64,000 nt of DNA from Phytoseiulus persimilis. Taxonomy: Eukaryota; Arthropoda; Arachnida; Mesostigmata; Phytoseiidae. The position numbers were made by a program, and so were the translations under genes. This document shows positions 47,880 through 60,740 of this stretch, one piece after another. Under the pieces are notes generated by a model that had not been told where the DNA came from, did no database searches, and saw only the letters and a list, made by a program, of their open reading frames with translations. Within the stretch, counting starts at the first letter, position 1; each line of letters opens with the position of its first letter. The stretch lies in the NCBI GenBank assembly GCA_037576195.1, contig CM075101.1, positions 18,662,001 to 18,726,000 on the forward strand. The letters run 5' to 3'.

Positions 47880-50800
47880 TCGTATGCATGTGATCTCCGA
47901 GGAGATTTATTGGCTGGGTGCTAAGCGCGGTGGCGGGGGAGGACGAGGTGCAGACGGTCGCGGCAGTCGTGGATGGCAGGAGTGCCAGCTCAGAACGAAA
48001 TGACGAATTTCGAGATCTCATGGCCGGCAGAAGACGGGAGTTCGTCCCCGGGGAAACTCGTCAATGAAAGACACAGAAATTTCGTTCGCTTTTATTCCTC
48101 AGCTTCATAGCGAACCAACGACCAGGAGGATAAATTGCCGAAAGCGCGGGCTCAAAACACGAGCCGAAGAGACATCGCTGCTGTTTTACGAGGGAATTCG
48201 TGAGGAATGACCTGCGCCGACACCGTGAGCATTGACATCGGTCCGACATGGGGGCAGAGGAGAAATCATTCATGGTCGTACGAGGAGTTGCTGGTCCGAA
48301 TGATTTATGACGACGCTGAACAATCGAGTTACGGCCAAGATTCGACAAGAACCGGACTCAAGGGGAAACGATGTAATTTTCAGGGAGCGGAATTCGAGGT
48401 GAGTTCGTCCGTTCTGTCTGCTTTTGGCGTCTTCGGGCGCCCTGCGAGTGTATCACGGGAGATCTCTGATGGTCGAGGAATTCCCGAGAAAGTGTTGCTG
48501 GATCGAGGTTACACTACTGAAGTTTGTGAAGGGTACGAGAGCGAGATAGCTGCTATTCTTCTACCGCTGCGGTCGGTCGAGAGAACGTTCAGGAGGCCTC
48601 CGTCTGTCAACGGCATCTCCAGGCATCAGCAAGTTCACGGCACGGAGCCAACCGCGCTGAGCTCCATTTCGCCGGAGTGGGCGCGTCGTAATCGTCGCGC
48701 TGCTTCAGCGGCGCGACGATTTATCTCCGTCGGCTGCATGCAAGCACGTCGCCCGTTGCTCCGGACTTGAACTTGTGGACCCGAGCTGCCAAACGCTCAT
48801 CCTGGTCGTGAATGTGGAGTCCATCCTTTCCCCTGGACCGACGAGCTGATCAAACAGCCTGTTCGAGAGCAGATTCTTCCCGTTCCTAGTTCCTGTCCTG
48901 AACTGGGCACTTTTTTAGCTGTGATGCGGGACACAGGCAACGAAGGGTTCTGGCACAAGGGGAGAGCTCCTCCGACATCCACCTGAACAGAGCGAGAAGC
49001 AAGAGAACAATTTCTGAGCAAGTCGGCCTCCGGCTCCCGAGTGTCGCGACCTCAGGGAACACAGCCGCCAGAGAGTGAGGTCATCGCCACGTGATCTGGC
49101 AAGTCTCCTTGGGATGTGCCAAGGCTCACCTCGGGCTAAGAACCACCAAGAATCGAGTGGAACGCTGTGGAAAGTGAATGCGCCTGGCCTTCTCTCGCGA
49201 AGCTCCCTCTGCCAGGATGGAACGATGGGGACGGGGGGCTACGAATATGATCGAAGCAAGGACTAGATTCTCGATCTCCCTCTCCCCGTTCTGTGATCGC
49301 GAGCCTCACCGTTGACAACACCTACGACTTCGACTCAATGCAACAAAATACCTCCACGTCGGGCCCGAAGAATCGCTTTCAAATCGTGTGCAACTCGAAC
49401 GTTGCCTGGCTTCTGCTGGCGGGAATGATGGCTCTCTTGTAGTCTGAGCATTAATGAATATTTAACGGGACAGCTCGACTGGCTCGGAGCGGGCGAGTGT
49501 GAGAGCGACTTAAAAGTTATGTCGATATGTGCCACCATTGCATACAGTTGGAGACATCCCGGGGTGTCTGTCCGTCTGTCGCTCTTCTCGCTGGATCGTT
49601 CGCCTCCATCGCTGAATTCCTATTCGTCCGTACTCATGTATGTGTGTGTGTATTTTGCATATGGCTTGCATACGGATTACTCCACAGGCAACGTTTGCAC
49701 CGCCATCGCTACCAGCAGCAACAGCAGTAGCCTCAGTGGAAGCTGCGTTACTCTATCGCCTGCTGCAAATGGAGCAAACGGAATCGCTGCCTTTTCAAAA
49801 TTTGTCTGATCCGAATTTTCGACATTCCAAAGCGAGCTATATCGACGTACAGACGAAGAAAATGAACAGACATTGGAGCCATACTTTCCCAACACTCGGC
49901 TTCGCGTACATCAGCTATGTGTAAGCGTACGAATAATAGCTGCGCCTCATGCTAGGACCTGAGTTGTTCGAGATCCAGGGCTGACGGGCTCGTTTTGTCG
50001 CTCGAACCAGGATACCGAGACGGCCCGACCACACCTGGAGACGAGGGAGCCGAGGACATTTGCCAAAAGCCCTGCTTCTTCAGCTCATGTTCTCCTTCGG
50101 GAACGAATGGGATTGCAACGCTGATTGAGGAGTCTGTGAGACGTTCGTCCAGGGATTCGAGACTGTGTCGTGACCGATCACCTGACTCTCTCCTTCCCGA
50201 ACGGGAAGTCATACCTGACGGACGTCCTAAAGCGTCTCTCGTGCATCGAGAAGCGTACTGTCTTCAGGGCGGAAGTGGATTCAACGGTGTCCAAATTCCC
50301 GGGCAGGTCCCAAGAATCTAATCCCACTGTGACTGTGATCGGCGCGTTCGGTGATCCGGGAACGGGAGTTCCACCCTGTCTCCGAGAATGGGGCGATCGA
50401 ACGCGAGGTAAGGGCGTCGTGGGCCTGGTGCACTCATCGGTGTTCTCTCACCGCGCGTTGCAATATGAGCCTCTTTGACCTCGAGCTCCACGCAAGACTG
50501 CAGCGTTCTTCATGTTTTCGGAATGCCTCACAAAATGAATCCGTTGATCCAGATCTCAACTCGTGGAGCGCCGCGACCTCGCGAAGGACATTGACCGCGT
50601 CAGCGGAACGAATATAGGGACGTTGAGCGCTCCCTCGTGCGCCGGACGGTATCGGGAAGGGTGGCCGAGGCGTGATCGGTGATTTCAATCTATGGTTGAG
50701 TTGATTTCATACGCTCGAAAAATCTGACGGCTTCGCTCGCTCGTGTAGTCGCCACAACAGGCTGTTGTTGGTCGATGGGCTGAGGCCATTATGTGCTCTA

Positions 50801-53800
50801 ATGCCGTTGCTTTAGCTGCCGGTAGTAGTCACCGAGAGGAGTATTCACGTTGATAGCACGCACCGTCGATCGCTGTCCAACCGGTCGGTCTGACGCTCGT
50901 TCCCTCAGCATGCGACCATCGGACGTTCGAGCACGTCGTCAATTAGTGTGAGCCTATCGATGCGCTGGTTTCGGGAGCAGTGAGACGAAGAGTCTCGTTC
51001 GAAGCTCGTCGGAGAGAAGCTCGAAATCCAACACGGGGGCCCGTGCGCGATCAGTTGATCCCGAGCCGAGCCACCCTCTCTGATCTCTTTCGAAGCTGTC
51101 ATAATTAGCGTGCGTAATAAAATATGGTTTATAGCGGCGGCCGCGACGTGGGGGATGCACTCAGCTGGTTGAGACCGATCACTACGCGTATCCGTCCTAT
51201 ATATCGTTAAAAGTGGAATAGTCCTCACGGACTGTCCCTATTTGACCCCCATTTGAGCCAGCTCGATCGCAGACCCATTTCACTCCTCTCCCCGACAACC
51301 CAACAACACCCCTATTGTGAGCGCACTGTCGGTCAGGTATTGCTGGAGCTCATTTTATCTGTATCGTTGGCCTCGCGCGACGACTTTGTATCGGTGACCG
51401 GACGGCTCCCATTCCGCTAGTCCGTCCACATCAGCCGCGGCATACTTTCAGCTGGGACTCGGATGTTCTGCAGGAAGTTCTGCACCTTCGATTTTTTCGG
51501 CTTTCAGGGCCCCGCGGGTCTCGGAAGACGGCTGCATTTTACACCACTTCCACTCAATCTAAAATATGCGTATGGAAACCCTTCGAGTCTCAGACGTGGC
51601 GTTTCCATCCGGAGGATCTCCGTGCTAGATCTCCGTGCTGCACGGGCGGACGCAGCGAGCTACATGCGACGGACGGTCATACGATAATGGAATATCCTCG
51701 TTCCGAAATGCTGCAATAATTATTCCGAGGGGATCTGACATGGAACAGGAGCATGAACAATGGTTGTAGCTGCCGATGTTCTTCACCCGGAATATTGCTT
51801 GTGAATCTGTCTGTCAGCCCGCCTATCCACGGATCTGAGTGTAGTTTCGTATGTTCCTCGATACATCCACGTCTGGGGCGCATGCGACGGTCATGCGGAT
51901 GAGCGCGGCACGCCGCACGACCGTTGTAGATGTTGTCGTTGTTATCCGAGCTTCCGCAGCGGCGGCACCAGCAGTCATATCAGGTGTCCGAAACTCGAAG
52001 CAGTCTCGCCATCCGTCGTGGCGAACATTGACGGAGCGTTCGCTCATTGTATGTTGCCGCATTGCGTGCATTTTATTGCTCGCATGTGTTCGTGTGCACG
52101 TCGACATGCTTCAACGAAGCCGGGAGATAGTTCGCTCAGTCGGCTGATTGTGAACCCGTTCGGAATTAACGCCAGCAAAGTGAAACGGCGACAACGACGG
52201 TAGTGGCTTCCGGACAACTGGTGACAACGGCGTCGGATTCGAGAGTGCTTAAAAACCGAGAGGAAAGATCGTATCACAGCTCCGCAGTCACATACATCGT
52301 GCAGGAACCGATTTCAATTTGTTTGACACTCTGAACTCAGCTGAGTTAGCCGAGTTTGGTCAGGGTGAGTTGGGTCAGTTCAGCAGACCAGCTAACCCCC
52401 GACTCGAGTACCGGACGGCGCGAACCAACGGCTTGGCGGCTTGGGGTCACGTTCGGCACGCCCTGACGGTGACAGACGCACTGTCAATATAACAACATTT
52501 GCACTTTCATTAGCGGATGATGTGAGAGGGAGAAATTAGACTCTGTCCTGTGCCAGACGATCCGTCTCACTCCTGCGCAATGCTCGAAGTCAACGACAAG
52601 GAATGCAAAGAGAAACGCGATCTGAACAATTCAGATCGGGACGGTGCAGTAGACTCCGCAGCAGAACGTGATACTCCAATGGTTGGACTTCGCTGTCGAT
52701 GCCACGCGATCGGACACGTCCTGGTCCGAACGGTCCGTTAGGACTGAGAATCGGATGTTGCCGTGAAAATATCCGGTTTCCATACTCCTGATGCAGGTTT
52801 CCCGATCCTGGAGACTCGCATTGAGAGAGGAGCCAACTCCGGCGCATTCGGAACGACCGAGTTGTGTCCTCCAAGTCGAGGAAAATTTCCGAAAATTTGA
52901 TCGCTGAAGCTATCGGTGTCTGATTTTTCGCCGTTAGGGAGTTTCAGCGAATGAGGTCCTGGAGGCTTTTGTTGGGGAGAAGAAATGTTCTTTCTACCTC
53001 TAGATGGATGCCTTCATAGGAAAAGTGCGAAGAAAGTAGAGGGGAAAGTCGTGGCAAGGAGAGCTGGCTGGGGGTGAGAGGATTGAGGGAGCTAAGAGGC
53101 CGAGACGGGCCAAAGGGACTCGAAGCCGAAAAAATACCTCAAAGCTGATGGTCCAACATGAAACCATAGAAAAATTTCGAGCTTGATGATGCGCGTCTGC
53201 TTTTGTGGTCGCGGGCCTTCTGCCGACTAACGCAGCGGCGGTGGAAGTATTTCCTCACTTTTTCCGAGAAGGATCAATAGATGAGCACGGGGGAAGGAAC
53301 AGGAGCCGCCGAATTTGAATCATTTCTCGGTGCGGGCCAAACCTCTCAAGCGAACGCTCGCGCGTGAATTGTGAGTTAGACCTAACTTTCCTTCGTTCTT
53401 CCTCGAAGTCCTCGATCGGGCTCTCAAATTCCGCTGGATCGCGGCGCACTGTGGCTCCGCGTGCTGTTCTGTGTACGAGGTTCCCGTCCCCGGCGTCAAC
53501 CTTGAAACGAGTCCTGTGCGCGTTATCGTCAGACAGATGATCGACTTCTCTGAGCGATCTGTTCACCAGGAACTCGAATAACGCCTAAACCAGCCGCAAT
53601 TAGAATTTCTCCGAACGCAGTCGAGCTCTGTGGATGGCGCCGATCACGCCGCAAGGAGCTTTTCGCCGGAACAGAGGCAAAATCAACTCAAACTCCAGGT
53701 CGTACCTACTCCTACACTCAGCTCTACTCGCACCCGCATCGCTCTCCCCGCACTCAGGCTGTCCGAACGGTGTTCTAGGAAATGTGGGTGTACTGGGATC

Positions 53801-54470
53801 AAGCAAATGTCACGGGAGGAGTTAAGCTTGACGGGGAGCAGATAATAGCGCTAAATTTCGATTCGTTGCGACGAGCCGAACCCCCTGAATCATCTTGAGC
53901 GATCCCGTCTCCTCTTCAGATGGAGAAAAATAGCCGCTATTAATGGAGGACCAACGACGATGACGAAGATGGCCGCGACGACGATGGAACCAACAGAGCC
54001 ATTACAGAGCCAGGGTCGTAGGAGAACAGCTCTCGGGACTTTGGAGGCGGCAAGGCATTGTCGAGCGTCAGCTGGAATCGATCAACGCTCGACGCTGGAA
54101 ACTTGAGATGCGGTGCGTGTACTCCAGCGCGGTGCGGAATTATCCGCGTTTCGCCGAGGATTTGGAGTTTGTTTTCGTCGGAGCAGGGAGGGAACGCCAA
54201 GAGGGACTTGACATCTCCCGGCTCCGTGCAGGATCGCGGAATAAAGTAACTCCACTCCGACAGAAGGATTAACTGAAAGGGAACCCGACTGGTTAAGGCC
54301 CGAGATGCTTAGCCTGGAGGCTTCAAAGAGACAAAAACAACGAAAAATTTATGGCCGGTCGTCTTTGAAGCTGTAAATTCATTAAGGCAGCTGACGGCAA
54401 CACTTCTAATGGGTGTATGTATGTGTTCCCGTGCGCGAATATGTTGTTCCTTTTTGGAGCGAATACCTCG
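47880..54470. other. Stretch without supported genes
   Basis: Open frames up to 187 codons (plus, 48207-48770) show no motif. At 48381-48404 a TTTTCAG acceptor is followed after 15 bases by a consensus GAG/GTGAGT donor. A 13-bp unit, GATCTCCGTGCTA, is duplicated at 51615-51639. Confidence 0.4.
51615..51639. repeat. Two-copy tandem duplication, 13-bp unit
   Basis: GATCTCCGTGCTA is followed directly by a copy lacking the last base. Confidence 0.85.
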
Positions 54471-54478
54471 AGGATTAG

Positions 54479-54691
54479 AACACCGTTGACTCTTTCGAAA
54501 CGGTCCGCCCGCGAGACACATCTGCGACTTGCCCTGTGAGCATCTATCACGACGACAACGCCCCCGCCCACCTTTCAACTATGGCGCATGTCGGCGCACG
54601 TGATTCCATTGTTCCAACAGCTTCCGAGACGGAGTGCCATCTCAAGTATCCAGATCTGGACTCTCTTCCGCCGTCCAATCGTCGAGAAACA
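54479..54691 (+). pseudogene. Possible mariner/Tc1-like transposase relic
   Basis: A plus-strand frame open from 54479 contains YHDDNAPAH at 54545-54571, close to the HDNA(P/R)xH motif that carries the second catalytic Asp of mariner-family transposases, with one extra Asp. Twenty-five residues on, at 54647-54658, comes YPDL and then LPPSN. The family has PYSPDLAPSD at about this distance, so one Ser is missing and two or three residues are inserted. At DNA level TATCCAGATCTGG matches the usual coding for Y(S)PDL minus one codon. Neither the first Asp region (expected roughly 90 codons upstream) nor terminal inverted repeats were seen. It would be a short, decayed fragment with no activity. 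A chance match is possible, since both motifs are short. Confidence 0.35.
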
Positions 54692-54699
54692 GGTGTTCG

Positions 54700-57440
54700 C
54701 GATTCGCAATCGTCGGAAGATATCGACGCAGCGGGGGGGGCTGCGGAGTCGACTTCCTCGATTCGGGTAGGTACCGCACCCTTTCGTTTCGTGCGTGGCA
54801 TCGAAGTTGCGAGATATCTTCCGCTGTCCCTGTTGCTCCCTCGAGTTCGCTGATTCTCTCGCCGTGCCTCTCCCGACGATTGCGGTGTGCTGCGAGTAAA
54901 CTCGCGATTGGTGGCTCTGGCGATCGCTGATAAGAGGCAGGTAGGCATCCGCTTACGGAGAAAGCCCCGTCGTTGCATCCAATTCGTCTTCGAGAAGCTA
55001 CGACGTCTCCATCTCCAGGAAGTAGCAATCCGACAGAGAAATATCAGCATGCGGTACAGGATGCTCGACCCGGGCGGGGGCACAAACAGCTGACTGCACC
55101 ATCAAGCCTCAGATCTTTGGCATTCCTCGCCATCCTCGCGAACACGAGCCTCGGGAGGTCCTGGGCAACCGCAGTGTCAGCTTTCGGATGTAACAGCTCT
55201 GATCGTTCGATTGGCAGATTCACTTCAGTGAGAGAAACTAGCTCGAATAAAAAACGCACTCATGCCTGGTTCACAAGAATGCATCCGCGAATCGAAAAAG
55301 AGGAGAGAGTGAAAAAAACTCATCCTTTCCCAGGATGCACGGAGTGTAATGGGATTCCGAGAAAAGGGGGACCACGTTCAGATACGTTCTTGCTGATGAT
55401 TCGCGAAGGGTGTTTGGTGGTCTTTGTCCAGTGAACCTGATAACGAGTTTCTCTCTCTCGAGCCACCCATATGTCGCGCTCAAGAACGAATGGGTTGGAG
55501 AGCGGACTCGATGGAGCGTCCGAGAGGAGGGGGTTTGTTTCAACCGGAAAACTTTCTGGGAAACATGTTTACGCCCCGAGAACGAAACGGTCCTTCCGAA
55601 GTCGCTCGAACCGAAGTTCGTCCATATCAATCACCTCCGCTCCAAACGTCCGCTCCCTTCCCGGCCTCAGGTGCTTCCGTGTTCACTTCCACCTTCGGCG
55701 TATCCGAGATTGGCGCCGTTTCCGCGCGTGCGGTCAATCGCGGAATCCGACCGAAAGTTGCCATGCCGATCCCGGCGGAGCTCTCCTCTCCCGGATCGAG
55801 GTGATTTGTATGTTTGTCCGCGGCTGACAAACTGTTATTTCGAATGGCCAGTTGGAATAAAGTCCGCGATTTATCACTCTCTATCGCAGCGACGGGCAGA
55901 AAGCGGCGCGAGCCCTCCGAGCGGAGAGGCCAAGGGAAAAGGGGCGATCGGGAAAGCGGACCAAACGGGGCAAGCAGGGAACTTGCATACATACGCGATC
56001 CGCTTTGGAATGCAGTCGGCCGTTATGTAACACTCATTTTCCCCGAGTTTTCCCTATTCCCGTTTCCGCATCCAGTCGTTCCCAAGCCTTTCCCCACCGA
56101 CGCAGAGGCTTCGTTTCTCCGGTCGCATTCGAGAACGCTATGTCATCCGAGTCGTCTTTTCGACTGCACGGCGCAAATTGCTCGCGAGAGTTTCCCGCAC
56201 GCTCCCTAGCAGGCTGACTTCCCATATCTTTCGATGTTCTGGACCCTCTCAAGATAAGAATGACGTCTACCAGCTTGAGCAAACTCGGCTCGGCAAACTC
56301 TCAATTTTTTCCTCTGTCGCTCTCCCGGGAGCACCCGACCGCGAGGCGAGTCTACTCCTTGATTGCAGAGAGGAGTCTCTCCGATACCTTCTGAGCGGGT
56401 ACTTTCTGAGCGAGCTCCCATTGTCTGCGAACCGGACCACCGAGCCGCTGAGATCCGATGACTCCGGCTCTATGCTGCTCGGAGCCGTGATTTTTTCCCA
56501 TCGAACTTCACGAATCAAAGCCCGGATCGACGCCTCCTCGACGGCGGAGGCTCGGCGAAGGGGCGCCGAAACGTTCGATACCTCGCTGGACTTGCTACTG
56601 CCGAGGCCGACCACGGCGAGTCGAAGGCTCGCGTGGAGGCTTTCAAGATAATTTGGGAGAAAATCGCGTTAAAAAGGAGCACGTCGGGAGGAATTCGTAA
56701 ACAGGAAAGTGAGATGACACATGTCGACTCACTTAGCCGGGGCAGAAGGAGCAGTGCCTGCTCTCCGACCTGCTCCTTTGAAAATTTGACACACTCCTCT
56801 CGGCTCCTCATTCCTGTTCGGCTACCAATCGCGGAGTTCTCCCCCCCCCCCTGTTCTCCTTCCACCATTCCCCGCCTCCTGCGTATTCCTTTACGAGCCA
56901 ATAGTCAAGTACGGTGCGAAACCACTCGTCGAGCTCATCGTGGTCGGACACAACGACACGAGCAGCAGATATAGAATGCGAAGACGGCGAAGGAGGAAAC
57001 GAGGGAAAGCGGGAGCTTTACTTTTATAACTTTTAACATTAGAAGAGCCACATAGCCAGCGAACCTAATAAAGTTAAAATACGTGAGCAGCATGGCGTCC
57101 AATCTTATTTCAGATAGATTAGGCGAATAGGAACGAGAGTCGGCAAAGGGAAACGAGAAAGAGGAGAAGACGAACACGGGGTGCGCGCGATACACCTTCC
57201 TCAACCTCTCCGTGAAACAACGAACCAACCGCCCTGGCCCAAACGCAAGCACGCACACAAGCCAGCTGACAGACGAACCATCCGAGCCCCGAATTCATTT
57301 GAAGATGTTGCCGTACTTCGTCGTCTATTTCAACTGCGCTCCTTACTCCCCTTCATCTCGATGCTGCGCTCGAATGGCTACAGTGAATTAGACTGATGAT
57401 TCCTTGCGGAGGTTTTGCCTAACTTCTGAACTCCGGCCGA
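54700..57440. other. Stretch without supported genes
   Basis: Open frames up to 206 codons (plus, 55410-56030) and several of 115-157 codons around 56.2-56.6 kb overlap on both strands without motifs. A G8 run lies at 54733-54740 and a C11 run at 56841-56851. Confidence 0.4.
56841..56851. repeat. Homopolymer C11
   Basis: Eleven consecutive C residues. Confidence 0.9.
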
Positions 57441-57450
57441 CGAGTCGAAC

Positions 57451-57476
57451 GGGGGGGGGGGGGGGGGGGGGGGGGG
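57451..57476. repeat. Homopolymer G26
   Basis: Twenty-six consecutive G residues, the longest homopolymer in the window. It could fold into G-quadruplexes on the plus strand, and its true length is likely to vary between reads and individuals. Confidence 0.9.
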
Positions 57477-58842
57477 AAGATCGCAGTCACCGGGGCCAAC
57501 GACGACCCGGAACAACGTCGTCGTCGCGAAGTGCGAAACAGCGAAAGCAAAGTCGGGTTCACTGTGAAAAACTTGGTCGAGGAAAACTGGAGCAGCATGA
57601 CCTCGATCCATTCGATCGGAATCTCATCCGCTGTGGTTTCCGTGATAACAGAAACCCGGATGATTCATAGAAGAAGAACCGCACTGCTGGTAATTCCGCT
57701 CCGTTCGATTGAGGTATTCGGGTATCGAATGGCGATGGGCGAGCCATGCAACGGCAGCGGTATCATCTGAACGACAGGCGGCAACCATGACAGGCAATAA
57801 TAATAGAGGTATGCTGTTTGGTGGAGAAAGCGGTTACATCGCCTCCTGTTCTGCTGGTGCAGATGCCGGAGCAGCTGCCGCCGGCCGCGTCCTGGGCCGA
57901 ACGACTGTGGGCTCGCTCGGACCATAGAAATGACAGACAGTGCTATATGTCCTTCGCGAGCGCCATTTGTGGAATTCGGTTGCTGTCATCGGATGAAATT
58001 GCCTTCAGGAACAATTGTTGAGGCATTCTTTTTCACCTATACACACGCGCACTACCCTGCCTCTTCGCTCTCTGCTTCGCGCAAACAAATACTCATGGAC
58101 ACAACTGTCGGTGGAGAAGTCGACACGGGTCCTGGTCCGCCTGGTTGCGGTGGACCTCCCTCCGAGTGGGAGCGACGATTCGGTGGATCAACGAATAACA
58201 AATGTCAAAAGCCTCCATTTATTCCGACGAAGCCTCACCGCTGCTCGGAGTGAAGAACCACCCGAGACGGAGAATAAATAAATAAACTCGTGAGGGATTC
58301 GGATCGTTCATCGCGTTGACATTCGAAATACTCGAGCCACAGTTCACGCCGCCTCAAGGTGGAACGAGGACTCTACGGAGCCTACGAATTCATTCGGAAA
58401 CTGCTGGCCTGTGAAGTGGATCACGGGATCACCTCGAAACGCTTTGATGCGGGCTCGTGCACCCAACTGGAGATTGTTCAGATGGACAAGAAAGGGGTGA
58501 AAAAATTAGGGAATCGTGTCCGACGTTGTGGAAACTCCGGGGCTCCGACCAAAAGGCGGAACGATCGAGGCGGAGTGGTCTGTGGTCAGTTGGTGGGGGA
58601 GTCGAATCGGGTTCGGTTGTGTTGAGCCAGGTTGAGCAAGCAACTTGTAGTCCCCTCTATGAAATCCGAACTTCTCCAAAGAAGCTGTTTAGCATATTAG
58701 TGCTTTGAGAAACGCCTGATCTCGTGTTGCTTCGAATCAGGAATACTGCTGAGGGTTACGGCGTCCAGGGTGCCGAGGGACACCGACCGGCAGAGCAGGC
58801 CACCAGGGAAAGACGGGGTAGGACGAGATGCGAGTGAGGAAA

Positions 58843-58856
58843 GGGGGGGGGGGGGG
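58843..58856. repeat. Homopolymer G14
   Basis: Fourteen consecutive G residues. Confidence 0.9.
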
Positions 58857-60729
58857 TGAACGTGCCCACATTCACGCATCAGGCGCCCAAACAGCTCAGG
58901 AGGCGAGTTCGTCGATAACCACTACGAATCCCGGATTTCTTTGAGAGCCCAAGGATGCGATTCAACACCACTGTTTCGAGAGATTGATGCCCTGTAAGAG
59001 TGGAGCACGGGTTTGGAGGAGAGACTTTGGGCGAAGGCTGCTCATGACCCTCGAGATCCTTCCAGAGGCAATCACCTGCACTCGAATATTTCCGCTATCA
59101 ACGGACATCAGAAATATCTCGTGAATCTGCTCGAGAGCTTCGTCCCTGCATCCTCGAGCTGATCTGGAGAGCTCGAACAGTTCTCGGTTCTTGAGCTTGA
59201 CCTGTTGAAAGATCTCGGACCCTCCCCCACGTTCGGTGCATACCTCCGGTGAAGCGTGAGTCTTTTCAGGAATACTCGTGATGCCTAGGGATCTTCGATT
59301 GGGGAGCAAGTATTGTACTTAACGGGTGACCACCTCGGGGCTTATCGCCAAAACTGAGTCCGGATTCCAAATCCTCATTCGAAACTCTCATTGTTGTACG
59401 TGTCCCCATCTGCAGATGGTCCCCCACGTCAGCGGCGAGTCCACGCCGACGGCGTGGGGCGTCGAGTTTAGTTTTGATAGTCTCCTTCCTTCGTGGAAGT
59501 GAACCAGGACGGACGAGACGGTGAGCACCACGAGATTCAGCGTCAGAAGCCAGGAAGTCGAGAGCCTGGAGAGACTCATTCACTTCTACGATTTTCCCGA
59601 GGAACTCACTTGCGGAGACGAGTCGGAGCAGCGAGTCTGCAGGAGTTGGTGAGTATACAGCAGATCGGAAGCAATTGGTGGAGCAAGAAAGTATGTGTGG
59701 AGCTCCGTTTCGGTCCGAGAACTGCCACGGACGCTGTTGCGAGCTCCCTCGCTTTATTTTCCGAGCGTCCCGCCTCTGTCTTCGGGTCTGTGCGTTATCA
59801 GAATAGACACGGAGAAGTCATGGTCATAAATATCCCATATTTATATGCCGCGATGTGAACGAACCGGTCGAGCGTTTATACACATATTAGTGCTTGTGAC
59901 TGTGGTCCGCTGCCAGTGCTGGAATCGTATGTGGCAACGCCGCCAGTAGATGTAGCGGAAAGAGTTGCTAACGATAATACTTACTCTTCATCTTGCCTGC
60001 TCTGCCCCGCTCGAAGCTGTTCTACTCGGTCAAACTGCTTTTGTTTTTTGCTCTTGTTCATCGAGCGAATACCAAGCAACCAGCGCCTTGTGGGCCTTGA
60101 TCTCGTGAGTACGCTCGAGAGCTCGTCGGTTCGGGGACGCGGGAGGGACCTCCACTTGATTCCTGAATGAAAGCCGCGGATCGAGTGTGATCGTCGTTGA
60201 CGCCGTCGCATCTGAGCTCCGACGAGCCGGGTCTGTGCGAGAATCTCACCTTCACGTTTATCATCCGTTTCTCATTTTTTCGTGCGGTGATTGGCGTGGA
60301 GCATTTGCTTTCGTTGCTTGTTTGTTTGCGTGTGCAGAGGAGCGAAAAGGACAACGAACACGCTATCAGTTGGAAGCAGCCGTCGTACGCAAGGAGATAA
60401 CGTTCAAAACACCAAGCATACACACGGAGTTGCACACTCACGCGTACTAACCCACACAGGCACAAACAAACACAAACCATTATGCGATCAGCATTGTGAG
60501 TGTCCTGGGACGAACGCTTCTCTGCATTCGGATCGGCGAAGCGGCTCCCGTCGAGTGAGCAGAGTCTGAGCCGATCCTGAGCCGAACTCGTGAGCTCCGG
60601 GACCGTCGAGGGAAACCGTTTCGCCGTCTATTACTTTAAGCTTCGGGACGGTCGTGAACGCAATATTTCGCACACACACTATTTAGATCGATAGAGGAGG
60701 AAGAAGATCGATCCCGTTGATCAGCGCCT

Positions 60730-60740
60730 CCCCCCCCCCC
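60730..60740. repeat. Homopolymer C11
   Basis: Eleven consecutive C residues. Confidence 0.9.
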
